A stretch of DNA of 64,000 nucleotides from Scytonema sp035967975 (GCA_035967975.1 JAWQFQ010000018.1:10403-74402), one strand, 5' to 3'. Positions 27,514 through 35,950 are shown, numbered from the stretch's first letter. A program made the numbers and translations. The notes: a model not told the origin generated them from the letters alone.

Positions 27514-29289
27514 TTATTGCAACCCATCAGTCAATAATGTACTCACCATCCAGTCAGTCACGAAAGTATAGATATAGAAATCCGCTTCCTCTCCCACAAA
27601 ATCAACAGTCTTTAAATCAACTAATTCATTTTTAGCGATCGCCGCCATTACCATTAAAATTGCATTAGGAGCACAAGGTGCTGATTTATTAGGTTCCGGT
27701 GTATAGCCAATATATAAATCCTGCATTAACTCCTTAGAAAAACCTGTAGCAGTGTGAATAAGTTTATTTCTTTGATCTATCCAAAAATCTAGTTGCTTTA
27801 AACCATCACATAAACGATTCCAAGCAGCAATTTCATCCTTGTTGTTCCGAAATTGCACCAAAGCTTCAACAAAGCTGCGCTTACTGTAACGATTTGTTAA
27901 ACGGTAGCTTCCCTTGTTAGATTTCGGTGCAAAATCTCCTTGAAGCTTTGTAAAATTCTCCCAAACTGTTCCTTTGCTGTTTTGAAGTTTTTTAACATCA
28001 ATGTTAAATTCATCTTTAATTTCTCCATCACTTTTGACAATCCAGTAACCAGCTTCACTTTCCCATTTGAGAATCAGTCCATGTAAAACCTCTTCACAAA
28101 ATGAAGATAAATGAGATAAAAAGCTAGCTATTTGCTCCAAGCGCCAGTAAATCCGATTTTGAGTGTATAAACTTAGTAATCTATATTGGTAAATTTCGTA
28201 TTTTTCTGCTATCTCATTGAGGTTGTAAAAAATATCATAACTTAATTCAGAATAGGTTGTTATTTGTGATATTCCTATTTGTGCAAGTCTCTTTGCTGTT
28301 TGAAAATCTAGATTAAAGCAAGAACGGGAAAAATCTAAAACCGTCAGAACCAGCTTGCTGACATTTCTACTTTTTTCTACTTTGTCTTTCCCCAGAATTC
28401 CTTGATAAATGAGATAATCGAGATACTCTAGCCAATTTTGTAGAATTTGAATAGCACCATCGAAGTCCCAACGTTCTAGGAGTAGTTTGATTGTTTGGTA
28501 CTTCTGAGTACGCATATAACGCCAGTAAGCTTCTAAATCGCAACTAGAGGGTAAACCTGTAAATACATCACGAATAGATAGTTGTGGATTGACAAATAAA
28601 AGTCGCTTCACAGTAGACACAGAAATCCCTTGGAGTTGCAGAGCAGTTTTCATTTGGGGTGTTCCCCCTTTAACACTAATCAACATTAGTTCTTCCTCTT
28701 TTTTTTGTTGCTTCAATCTGGTATCTCCCAAACTGATACGATTGAAGAAATCGTAATAGTATTGAAATAAATCATCTGGTATATAAACGCGCACATTTTG
28801 AGGAATCACTTCAGGAATAAAGACAAAATTAGGATATTTATCTTTAAACCATAGTTCTAAAATTTCATATAAAAATCTAGTATCTTTTTCATGTCCTTCA
28901 GGGAATTTCTCTGATTGTTGATTAGTAACAAAGATATAACCTTGGTTAATCCCCATACGAACAGCTTTTTCTACAACACCCCAAATCCGAGGAGCATGAA
29001 TTCGAGAATGCCAATATTCAAAATTGTTTTTATACTGCTCTAATAGTCTTTCTGTGAGTTTTATACTGGTTGGTTCTACATTCTCAGAAAAACCCAAGCT
29101 AGTATACAACCCACTCTCACGAAAATATTTACGTGGATGAGTCCACATATCTTGTTCTTGTGGTATTAACCCTTCTTTATCTTGATTAATTTCTGGAAGT
29201 GGGTCAATAGGTAAATAATACTTTGTGCCATCAACAACGACTTCAATTGCTAAATCAGAAGTACCAATATTTGCAATTAAGATTACCAT
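27514..29289 (-). CDS. CARF-HEPN (Csm6/Csx1-type) CRISPR effector ribonuclease
   Basis: 591 residues. The N-terminus 'VILIANIGTSDLAIEVVVDG' and the glycine loop 'LMLISVKGGTPQMKTAL' near residue 210 fit the ligand-binding CARF domain, which senses cyclic oligoadenylate. The C-terminal half is helical and holds 'FWIDQRNKLIHTATG' near residue 507, an RN-x3-H motif of the RX4-6H type that marks HEPN ribonucleases. Proteins with this plan are activated by the Cas10 product and degrade RNA non-specifically. A GGDD-containing Cas10 is encoded at 38729-41764, so the pathway looks complete. It converges with the STAND gene (52 bp apart). The exact family name is not certain. Confidence 0.8.
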   Translation of the reverse strand: MVILIANIGTSDLAIEVVVDGTKYYLPIDPLPEINQDKEGLIPQEQDMWTHPRKYFRESGLYTSLGFSENVEPTSIKLTERLLEQYKNNFEYWHSRIHAPRIWGVVEKAVRMGINQGYIFVTNQQSEKFPEGHEKDTRFLYEILELWFKDKYPNFVFIPEVIPQNVRVYIPDDLFQYYYDFFNRISLGDTRLKQQKKEEELMLISVKGGTPQMKTALQLQGISVSTVKRLLFVNPQLSIRDVFTGLPSSCDLEAYWRYMRTQKYQTIKLLLERWDFDGAIQILQNWLEYLDYLIYQGILGKDKVEKSRNVSKLVLTVLDFSRSCFNLDFQTAKRLAQIGISQITTYSELSYDIFYNLNEIAEKYEIYQYRLLSLYTQNRIYWRLEQIASFLSHLSSFCEEVLHGLILKWESEAGYWIVKSDGEIKDEFNIDVKKLQNSKGTVWENFTKLQGDFAPKSNKGSYRLTNRYSKRSFVEALVQFRNNKDEIAAWNRLCDGLKQLDFWIDQRNKLIHTATGFSKELMQDLYIGYTPEPNKSAPCAPNAILMVMAAIAKNELVDLKTVDFVGEEADFYIYTFVTDWMVSTLLTDGLQ

Positions 29290-29330
29290 ATTATTTCTCT
29301 AATATCTAAAGTTATCTCAATGAAATTTTT

Positions 29331-29396
29331 ATCCCCCCAGCCCCCCTTGAAAAGGGGGGTTTAAAGCCCCCCTTCATAAGGGGGGTTGGGGGGATC
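29331..29396. repeat. G/C-tract double hairpin
   Basis: ATCCCCCCAGCCCCCCTTG pairs with AAGGGGGGTTGGGGGGAT across an inner AAAGGGGGGTTTAAAGCCCC palindrome. This is a dispersed cyanobacterial hairpin. It lies just upstream of the CARF-HEPN start and could affect its expression. Confidence 0.7.
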
Positions 29397-29438
29397 GAGT
29401 CAAAACCTTCAAGTATTGAGTTCAGATATCGAATTAGC

Positions 29439-29651
29439 TTAATAGAACTTTAGGGGTATTCTGGGTAAATGGATGTAAAGATTACGTAAAAATTGTCTCT
29501 TAAATGAAAATTTAATACAAATTTTCCCCAAAATTTTAAGTGTCAGTAATGCTCTATCAGGTGACTGTTGACGTAGGTGTTCTGGTGGCTTGATTGAAAC
29601 TGGAATTTTAGGCTCTTGTGGTAAAGAAGAATCTTTGTATTCACAATACAT
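29439..29651 (-). CDS. Small hypothetical protein (doubtful)
   Basis: 70 codons ('MYCEYKDSSLPQEPKIPVSI...'). The Pro/Lys-rich first half looks protein-like and the second half is basic with aromatics. No family recognised and no clear ribosome site. It may be the beginning of a decayed gene. Kept because it fills an otherwise empty stretch upstream of the effector gene in the same direction. Confidence 0.25.
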   Translation of the reverse strand: MYCEYKDSSLPQEPKIPVSIKPPEHLRQQSPDRALLTLKILGKICIKFSFKRQFLRNLYIHLPRIPLKFY

Positions 29652-29728
29652 TATGAGCTTAACTTGTTACAAAAGGATATGATGCACTTGCAAGACCGAA
29701 TGACTGAGATAAAACTGAGATAAAAGAG

Positions 29729-30055
29729 ATGGTTCACTTTAATTTAGATTTATCGCCTGAACTCAATGATACTTTGGAAGAACTTGCTGGCAAAATTGGT
29801 GTAACGAAAAGCGATGTGTTGCGTCAGGCAATTACATTAATGGAACTTATGGTAACAGCTAAAGAAAAGGGCAAGAAAGTTGGAATTGCAGAGCCAGAAC
29901 AGGCTTTAGCTACTGAAATAAATATACCATATGAGGATATACCAAAAACTCACCCACTGGAAACCTTTATGGAAAGTTTTGGTGTTTGGGAAGACGAACG
30001 TACGCCAGAGGAAATCATCAAAGATATATACGATCGCCGTACTACTTCCTCTTAG
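29729..30055 (+). CDS. Ribbon-helix-helix antitoxin-like protein
   Basis: 108 residues. Residues 1-50 ('MVHFNLDLSPELNDTLEELA', 'KIGVTKSDVLRQAITLMELM') have the MetJ/Arc/CopG ribbon-helix-helix pattern that binds DNA as a dimer. Residues 75-108 ('LETFMESFGVWEDERTPEEI', 'IKDIYDRRTTSS') resemble the toxin-wrapping tail of VapB-type antitoxins. So it reads as an antitoxin, perhaps made of two pieces. No toxin gene follows: the next feature is a perfect palindrome and CRISPR array 2. It is either an orphan or a regulator. One of only two plus-strand genes inside the CRISPR region. Confidence 0.6.
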   Translation: MVHFNLDLSPELNDTLEELAGKIGVTKSDVLRQAITLMELMVTAKEKGKKVGIAEPEQALATEINIPYEDIPKTHPLETFMESFGVWEDERTPEEIIKDIYDRRTTSS

Positions 30056-30159
30056 CCGTTAATGGATAAGTAAGGCACAGGTTTTTCTTAGCGCATAATC
30101 GAACTACAACTGGAAAATTGGACTGATTTATAGCAACTCGCACAACATTGATAACCCTG

Positions 30160-30192
30160 AGAAACCCGGTATCTCTGAGATACCGGGTTTCT
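30160..30192. repeat. 33-bp perfect palindrome before array 2
   Basis: AGAAACCCGGTATCTC and its exact reverse complement GAGATACCGGGTTTCT are separated by one base, giving 16 paired bases. The AAACCCGGT core is shared with the family B elements at 18485 and 53909. It lies 22 bp beyond the trailer end of array 2 and could stop transcription from the array. Confidence 0.75.
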
Positions 30193-30213
30193 AATATCGA
30201 CCAACGCAACATC

Positions 30214-30469
30214 GTTTCCATTTTTAATCGACTTCATAGAAGCCAAAGCCGTTTCTCAGTGCGCTGAGAAACTATCAAACGCTATTAAGTTTCCATTTTT
30301 AATCGACTTCATAGAAGCCAAAGAAAACAAGCACAAGCGAGCGAAGAGGAAATTATTTCGTTTCCATTTTTAATCGACTTCATAGAAGCCAAAGGTGCTG
30401 GAGATTATCAGCAATGAATACATTTCCTGCTGTCGTTTCCATTTTTAATCGACTTCATAGAAGCCAAAG
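30214..30469 (-). CRISPR. CRISPR array 2 (4 repeats, 3 spacers)
   Basis: Repeats identical to those of array 1 at 30214, 30289, 30360 and 30435, spacers 36-40 bp. The leader is at the high-coordinate side (30470 on), so it is also transcribed leftward. Spacer 1 (30249-30288) contains the hairpin GTTTCTCAG-TGCG-CTGAGAAAC. It lies between the RHH gene and the cmr6-cmr1 fusion. Confidence 0.97.
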
Positions 30470-30665
30470 GCTACCGCCTAAAAGCCTTGCCCTGAGGTAA
30501 GTCTACAGCACTTTTTTGTGGGGTGCAAATTTTGGTTCCAATAAATGAGAAACTGTGTCAATAAACTCATCACTAAAGTACCTCAAACCCTTAGCAGGAG
30601 AGTGAATTGTGGGATAGAACGAAAGAATCAGGGTTTCAGCCATTGTGTCTATCCCACATAAATGT
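30470..30665 (-). promoter_or_regulatory. Leader of CRISPR array 2
   Basis: Nearly identical to the array 1 leader over its whole length (GCTACCGCCTAAAAGCCTTG..., CTACAGCACTTTTTTGTGGG). The end inverted repeat is TGTGGGATAGA (30608-30618) with TCTATCCCACA (30648-30658). It ends 11 bp from the stop codon of the cmr6-cmr1 gene. Confidence 0.85.
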
Positions 30666-30676
30666 CAATCAAAAGA

Positions 30677-32527
30677 CTAAAACGCTTGAGAAATAGGCCA
30701 AATCTTTCTAACGTCTGTGACAGAAGAATCTGGTTTTGTGAGTAATTTAAAATAGCGTTGACGATATGAGTTATCTATTCCAAAAATGGTAACGACATCA
30801 AATCGGTTGTTAATTCGTGCAATCCAAATAGGCGATCGCTCATTCATGGAACCACATAGTTGCCGATTATACCCGTTTCCTTCCCTTGTTGCTTCCCGAT
30901 GCAATAGAGCTAAAGCAGGGGGTTTATCATAATCATAATGCATACTGCCTTCAACACAAAGAATGCGACAGTTGCTATCAACTGCTTCTGCCCAATTTCC
31001 TGTCATGCTTGCTGTTCTTGGTCGTGAAAGTTGCAAAGTTTGACCAGTTAAAGCTGATAAACTAGTGTAAAAGGTATTTAAATACTTGCGAAAATCTATT
31101 TGTAAAGCTTCTAAGGAAGAAGAATATCTCCAATTTTGGTCATTATCTCTAAATGTTATCGTGGAACCACGCCACCAAGGTGCAGAATCTCTATCTTGTC
31201 TTGAATAGCAGGGTCTTCTAGCACCCAGACCGACACCACCAAGGTGAAACATTAGCCAACTCAGACTTTGTATCAACTTAACTGTAGTAGTTCGTTGTTC
31301 TTCAGATAATTGTTGCATCAAATAAGACTGGCGTAGAATTAAAGTTCCAGTGGCTAATCCAAAATCATCATCATCATTCTCAGCATTGTCTCGTTTGACT
31401 TTGCCATCTGGAATTTCTAACTGAAACACTCCCATTCTAGCTTGGGGTTCAATACCACCGAAAAGAGTTAACTCCCAGTTTCGTACTAACTGTGGTTCTA
31501 ATACTCCTAATGCTAAGGTGCGAAACCAATAACGTAGCATTGAACGAAAAGCAGGGGGGCGAACTTCTGGTTGAGCAACTCCTGGTGGTTTCCATTCTGG
31601 TTGGTTTCGCTTTTGCTGCCATTTATCAAATTTCTGTCGTCCGTGAATCAGTTGTCCTTGCAGCTTAAATTGAACTTTCACAATTGATTTACGTTTTTTT
31701 GGTTTTTCCTGTTCGTTGCTGGGTTGAACTTCCTCCAGCACACCATAACCACTGTTAACTCTCGAACCGATTCCCTGAGTCAGTCCTTTAAGCAACCATT
31801 TTTTCACTCGCTCAAGAAGTCCAAGATTTTCTCTACTTGTAACCCGTAAACCAATCACAAATATCGGTTTACGCAGCGATAAAAATACATTAGGATTCGT
31901 TTTGTATTGAGGAGTGTCATGTTGATCCCATGTCCAGATAGAATTTGCCATATCTGGCACTAACCCTTCTGCTTCATCATCAGAATTAGGGTTCTCTTGG
32001 AGAAATGGCAGTGGATAAGCGTCCAAAAAGGTAACCTTACCCATACAGGCAGTAGGTTCTAAATCACCAAAAATTTGTCTAATATCTTCTAGGGTAGCTT
32101 CAGAATCTCGTTCTGCCATCTCTCTAGCAACCCCCTTAAGAGTTGTGCTGGGTATGTATGGCATTCCCAAAGCATCAAAAGCAGGAAGTAGTATAGATTC
32201 TGGTCCTTTCATCCCACCAACACGAATTCGCCAGGTTGTTTTGACTTCAAAACATACCGTTGCTAGTCTGCGGGTACGCTGTGTTAAGGAGTTTAGTCGT
32301 GAGGCGTAGTCACTTTTATTCTGTAGTTTTTGAAACAGTTCTAGAACTTCACCGTTGTTAACAAGACCAATTTGCGAATTGTTGTTAGGGTTATCCCGGC
32401 GAATTCTCATCCAACGTAGATATTCTATAAAACTAGCAGATGGTGCAGGGTCAGGAGAACGGTGTAATGGGTGATTTAACCAAGGGTTTGCTAGAATCGG
32501 GTTTCGATTTGAGGTATTATTCGTCAT
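30677..32527 (-). CDS. Cmr6-Cmr1 fusion RAMP protein (type III-B)
   Basis: 616 residues with two RAMP parts. The N-terminal half looks like Cmr6: 'ALGMPYIPSTTLKGVAREMA' (the SxLKG motif), 'FGDLEPTACMGKVTFLDAYP', and the glycine-rich 'LTQGIGSRVNSGYGVLEEV' near residue 260. After a charged linker ('NEQEKPKKRKSIVKVQFKLQ') the second half looks like Cmr1: 'EVRPPAFRSMLRYWFRTLAL', then 'ELTLFGGIEPQARMGVFQLE' and 'LMFHLGGVGLGARRPCYSRQ'. Cmr6 and Cmr1 sit next to each other at the head of the Cmr complex, binding the 3' part of the crRNA-target duplex, so fusion is structurally sensible. Last gene of the cmr3-cmr4-cmr5-cmr6/1 operon, 2 bp after cmr5. Confidence 0.82.
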   Translation of the reverse strand: MTNNTSNRNPILANPWLNHPLHRSPDPAPSASFIEYLRWMRIRRDNPNNNSQIGLVNNGEVLELFQKLQNKSDYASRLNSLTQRTRRLATVCFEVKTTWRIRVGGMKGPESILLPAFDALGMPYIPSTTLKGVAREMAERDSEATLEDIRQIFGDLEPTACMGKVTFLDAYPLPFLQENPNSDDEAEGLVPDMANSIWTWDQHDTPQYKTNPNVFLSLRKPIFVIGLRVTSRENLGLLERVKKWLLKGLTQGIGSRVNSGYGVLEEVQPSNEQEKPKKRKSIVKVQFKLQGQLIHGRQKFDKWQQKRNQPEWKPPGVAQPEVRPPAFRSMLRYWFRTLALGVLEPQLVRNWELTLFGGIEPQARMGVFQLEIPDGKVKRDNAENDDDDFGLATGTLILRQSYLMQQLSEEQRTTTVKLIQSLSWLMFHLGGVGLGARRPCYSRQDRDSAPWWRGSTITFRDNDQNWRYSSSLEALQIDFRKYLNTFYTSLSALTGQTLQLSRPRTASMTGNWAEAVDSNCRILCVEGSMHYDYDKPPALALLHREATREGNGYNRQLCGSMNERSPIWIARINNRFDVVTIFGIDNSYRQRYFKLLTKPDSSVTDVRKIWPISQAF

Positions 32528-32529
32528 TT

Positions 32530-32994
32530 CTACTTTGCTGCCGTTTGGGTTGAATTAGCTTGAGTTTTCCCTGTGGTTGATGGTTTGGGATACAATGCTT
32601 CTGCCCAGAAGGAAAACTCCCGCGCAACTTGCAATGCAAAGCCTGTTAACCCCAAATACTCTGAAGCATTCATTTTTGGATGAGTGAGTTTCTCAATTTT
32701 TGACATTCCCACCAAGGGGTTGGGTTTTTCTTCTGGAAACGCTAATTCTCCTAACGTTTGGAAAAAACACTTGACAACAGCTTGCTTTTGGAGTTCATTG
32801 CTTAGAGCTGGTTCTTCACCTGCAAGCCGTAGCAGACCCCAAGTGGCTACAAATGTATAAAGTTCTACAGCTTGGCTTTTCTGTTTGTCATGGTCTTCCT
32901 TCTTGGAGGTTTTCTCTTTAACTTGTTTTAGGTTGTTATAGACTGCGGTTGAAATTTTTCGAGGGTCATAGCTTAACATCAGTATTGACTCCAT
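32530..32994 (-). CDS. cmr5: Cmr5, small subunit of the type III-B complex
   Basis: 154-residue helical protein. 'AVELYTFVATWGLLRLAGEE' and 'SEYLGLTGFALQVAREFSFW' followed by 'AEALYP' are the recognisable Cmr5 parts; Cmr5 subunits stack along the backbone of the complex. The N-terminal 'MESILML' may not be translated, since a second Met at residue 6 is possible. A Thr/Ala/Gln-rich tail ends the protein. It lies between cmr4 (8 bp upstream) and the fusion gene (2 bp downstream), so translation is probably coupled. Confidence 0.85.
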   Translation of the reverse strand: MESILMLSYDPRKISTAVYNNLKQVKEKTSKKEDHDKQKSQAVELYTFVATWGLLRLAGEEPALSNELQKQAVVKCFFQTLGELAFPEEKPNPLVGMSKIEKLTHPKMNASEYLGLTGFALQVAREFSFWAEALYPKPSTTGKTQANSTQTAAK

Positions 32995-33001
32995 ACTAGT
33001 A

Positions 33002-33862
33002 TTAATTTATTTGAGTTTGGGGTGCTTGAGTTGACGGTAAGGTTAATTCTTGTGTCCACAGTTCGACTAATCCCCGTCCAAGGCTTTCTTGTCCGCCAAA
33101 TTGCCAAATTGGCTGATTATTCAGAATTTCTCTCAACTCACCAGAGATTGTTCCGCTTGTACCATTTGCAGAAGTCGTTGTTCCCCAAGGGAAATACATT
33201 AAGGTTTCTGGAGGGATAGCCTCTTCATAGCGGAAACCTGCATTTTCTGCCAAAACCTTACCTTCACCTAAATTGACCCGTACTTGTCGCCACAAGCTAG
33301 TTTGAATTAATACTTGACAGTCTCGCTCAGACAATATGAGTGCTTTATCAATGGTTTGTGCGATCGCATTACCTGTAGGGACGTACTTTTTCCAATCAGA
33401 CCAAAGTGTCAATTCTGATGGTTGAAAAATTGCATCTTTGAGGTATAATTTAGTCTGACCTTTACTAAAGTGATTGGGTTGAGGTACGGGTAATGGTTGA
33501 GACTGTGATTGATTATGTAACCGCAGCCAGCGTCGCAGTAAAAAGGGTGAAGTAATCCATACAATTCCATGACTTAGGGAAGGAATGGGGAACCAAAGAA
33601 TTGAACTGTCTCCCACCCAGATAGCACCTTGAGTTAGATTATCATCACCATCTTGGTGTACATCTTCTAATGTATTACCCCACAATCTCTTTCGTTGGCT
33701 CTCTGGGGTACTGGCTCGCAACTTACCTCTAAGTCCACTAGCACCCATATACGGTAAATCAGAATGAGATTCACGGGCAATACCCACAATATTACCTTCT
33801 TGGCTTGCTCCTCCTGTGTGTAGTGGGGATTGTAAGTATATGTAGGATATATGTGTATTCAT
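33002..33862 (-). CDS. cmr4: Cmr4, backbone RAMP of the type III-B complex
   Basis: 286 residues. 'YIYLQSPLHTGGASQEGNIV' to 'GIARESHSDLPYMGASGLRG' is the Cmr4 signature region; later parts include 'GAIWVGDSSILWFPIPSLSH' and 'IWQFGGQESLGRGLVELW' (glycine-rich loop). Cmr4 forms the helical backbone and, in studied complexes, an Asp just before the 'LPI..RE' segment cuts target RNA. In this sequence the aligned residue in 'GNIVGIARE' appears not to be Asp. Start overlaps the cmr3 stop by 4 bp (ATGA-type coupling). Confidence 0.9.
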   Translation of the reverse strand: MNTHISYIYLQSPLHTGGASQEGNIVGIARESHSDLPYMGASGLRGKLRASTPESQRKRLWGNTLEDVHQDGDDNLTQGAIWVGDSSILWFPIPSLSHGIVWITSPFLLRRWLRLHNQSQSQPLPVPQPNHFSKGQTKLYLKDAIFQPSELTLWSDWKKYVPTGNAIAQTIDKALILSERDCQVLIQTSLWRQVRVNLGEGKVLAENAGFRYEEAIPPETLMYFPWGTTTSANGTSGTISGELREILNNQPIWQFGGQESLGRGLVELWTQELTLPSTQAPQTQIN

Positions 33863-35049
33863 TGTTGTCTATTCCAAAGTAAAGTTCCGTAATTCAAGCT
33901 TTGTAGCGTTTGCAGCCATTTACCGCCATCTTGAGGCAAAACTTTTTGTAAAGAATCTTTGCAGCTATCACCTAAATCTTCGGATTTATGCTTAAACCAA
34001 TACACTGTCCCTGGTGGTACAAACGCTCGTTGTGGTAACATTGGTGTTTTAGGGAAGACAGATTTACCACCCCAAAGAATTGGGCGATCGCTCACACACC
34101 CAGATAAATTTTGTCGCCAAGTATGGGAATAAACACCGTAAACCATTGCAGTTGGATCGACTTGGGCTAATCCAGGGGTGAGAAGATAAGCTTGATTGCT
34201 TGTTGGTGATGGTTCCCGAAAGAGTTGAATTTCATCCCAAACAGGTGGGCGATGGAGGGGATAGACTAACGCCCGATGTCCTTCACCACCCAAGCGCACT
34301 GTAGATTGTTTAAGAGTTGCATTGATACCAGCAACCAACTTCCAGTATTTGTGCAGACGTACCGCGACTTCAGTAAAATAACCGTCCTCAGATTTCACTT
34401 GGCGTTTGTCTTGCGCCATCTGAATATGCGGTAATACTTGCAGACTCCAGGGATTGGGGTGAAAGTCTTCTGGGTTGGTTAAATTTTCTCCTTGCAGATA
34501 TTTAATTAAAGCTGAGGCTTTTATCCAAGGATGGGGGCGATCGCTAATATATTCCTCACTACCAAGTTCATCTAGACCATTACCAACGGCTTTATCTGGT
34601 GAATATGGAGGTTTAACCATTGGTGAAAGTCCATTTTCTGGGAAATAATCCGGGTCAAATCCTAGTGGTTTCCATACTTCATTGTTGCGGTCTAAAGGTT
34701 GTAAACGAACAAGACGTTGCCATCGAGTTGATTCTTCACTGTCATTATTTTCAGAAGATTCTTGGGCCTCTTCACCAAACCTTTTTACACACAATAAATC
34801 TTTAGGTGTTGGTAGCCAGAGAACAGGTTCAGTACCCGGTTCTTCATAAAGTAAAAATGGTCCAATAAATTGGAATTGACGTGTGTTGTTGTCAGTTTCA
34901 TTGACATCAATTGCTGAACGTAAAGCCTGAAATACAGTAGTTGGCAAAGGTGGAAATATTCCCTTTGCCCAAGACCCTTCCGTTGGTGAAAAGGGTTTAG
35001 CTTCTCGAAATAGCATGATATCTAATGCTTCGATTCCATAAAGTTGCAT
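33859..35049 (-). CDS. cmr3: Cmr3, crRNA 5'-end-binding subunit (type III-B)
   Basis: I start at the ATG at 35049, giving 'MQLYGIEALDIMLFREAKPF' and 'SPTEGSWAKGIFPPLPTTVF', the standard Cmr3 beginning; the longer frame from 35157 overlaps the Uma2 gene and adds a non-conserved extension. Further conserved parts: 'FQFIGPFLLYEEPGTEPVLW' and 'LPTPKDLLCVKRFGEE', 'LGGEGHRALVYPL', and a C-terminal 'PPGTVYWFK'. Cmr3 binds Cmr2 and the 8-nt crRNA tag. First gene of the four-gene cmr operon; it overlaps cmr4 by 4 bp. Confidence 0.88.
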   Translation of the reverse strand: MQLYGIEALDIMLFREAKPFSPTEGSWAKGIFPPLPTTVFQALRSAIDVNETDNNTRQFQFIGPFLLYEEPGTEPVLWLPTPKDLLCVKRFGEEAQESSENNDSEESTRWQRLVRLQPLDRNNEVWKPLGFDPDYFPENGLSPMVKPPYSPDKAVGNGLDELGSEEYISDRPHPWIKASALIKYLQGENLTNPEDFHPNPWSLQVLPHIQMAQDKRQVKSEDGYFTEVAVRLHKYWKLVAGINATLKQSTVRLGGEGHRALVYPLHRPPVWDEIQLFREPSPTSNQAYLLTPGLAQVDPTAMVYGVYSHTWRQNLSGCVSDRPILWGGKSVFPKTPMLPQRAFVPPGTVYWFKHKSEDLGDSCKDSLQKVLPQDGGKWLQTLQSLNYGTLLWNRQQ

Positions 35050-35134
35050 GATTTCAAGTAAATTAAAAAGTGAAAACTTCAAGTGGTGTATGAGGAAACG
35101 AATGTTGGAAAAATTTTCCTCCACTCCCCAATCT

Positions 35135-35755
35135 TTAACTACATTGACCAGCAGCAAATATCTGTTCTGCGGTCAAATTTAAGTTTGGAAATGTTGGGGA
35201 TATGAGACGTTCTCTTCCTCTAAACTGCTGTCCCTGATAAGTTCCATCAACTAACTGATAAATCGTAATCGTAGGTTGTTTGGATGAGCCGATGTAGCGT
35301 TTGCCTCCCAGCCCTAAATAATCTGCAATCCAATACTCTGGAATACCTAAGACTTCGTAGTCTTCAACTTTCCGAGCATAGTCATTCTGCCAATTGGTAC
35401 TAACAACCTCTACTACCAATTTAACAGAATTCCCAAGTGTAATCACTGGCTCGGTTTTCCACAATGGCTCATTTGCCAAAGCTGTCTGATCGAGAATCAC
35501 AACATCGGGTCTAAAGGCTGAATTTTGACCTAATGGTTTAATCAGGCATTTCATAGGAATAAACCAAGGCAAGTTAAGCAGATCAATTGCCACGTTGAGC
35601 TTACGATTAATGAATCCAACTACCTGTTCATGGAGTCCAGTGGGTTCCAAGTCAATGAGTTCTCCGTCAATTAGTTCATAACGTACATTATCCAGATAGC
35701 TAGCAACGAATGCTTCAAAGCTAAGGGGACTTGTATTAATAGTGGCTGAGACCAT
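35135..35755 (-). CDS. Uma2 family (DUF820) restriction-endonuclease-like protein
   Basis: 206 residues with the PD-(D/E)XK-type Uma2 fold: 'LDNVRYELIDGELIDLEPTG', 'LHEQVVGFINRKL', 'SAFRPDVVILDQTAL' (the Pro-Asp of the active site), 'VKLVVEVVSTNWQNDYARKV' (the ExK-like strand followed by a basic residue), and 'DYEVLGIPEYWIADYLG'. Uma2 proteins are highly amplified in cyanobacteria and of unknown function. It sits between array 3 and cmr3, 85 bp upstream of the cmr3 start chosen here, so cmr genes may be transcribed with it. Confidence 0.88.
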   Translation of the reverse strand: MVSATINTSPLSFEAFVASYLDNVRYELIDGELIDLEPTGLHEQVVGFINRKLNVAIDLLNLPWFIPMKCLIKPLGQNSAFRPDVVILDQTALANEPLWKTEPVITLGNSVKLVVEVVSTNWQNDYARKVEDYEVLGIPEYWIADYLGLGGKRYIGSSKQPTITIYQLVDGTYQGQQFRGRERLISPTFPNLNLTAEQIFAAGQCS

Positions 35756-35950
35756 AGAGATTTTTCCTTCCTGGTTCAGATATAGAGCAGATATTGCTAC
35801 TCTTAATTATTCTAACTACCCTTGATAAGGCAAAAGTATAAAGAAAGAATTGAATTCACAAAAATTTCTTGAGAATCAATTCTCTATTTTAGAGAAGCTT
35901 TATAGAAGCCCAAGAGAAAGTTCTGAAAAAGTCCCTTTAAACACTGCCCA

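Noticed and set aside
35049..35157. Longer Cmr3 start at 35157
   Set aside because: The extra 36 residues overlap the Uma2 gene and precede the conserved Cmr3 beginning; the ATG at 35049 fits the family.
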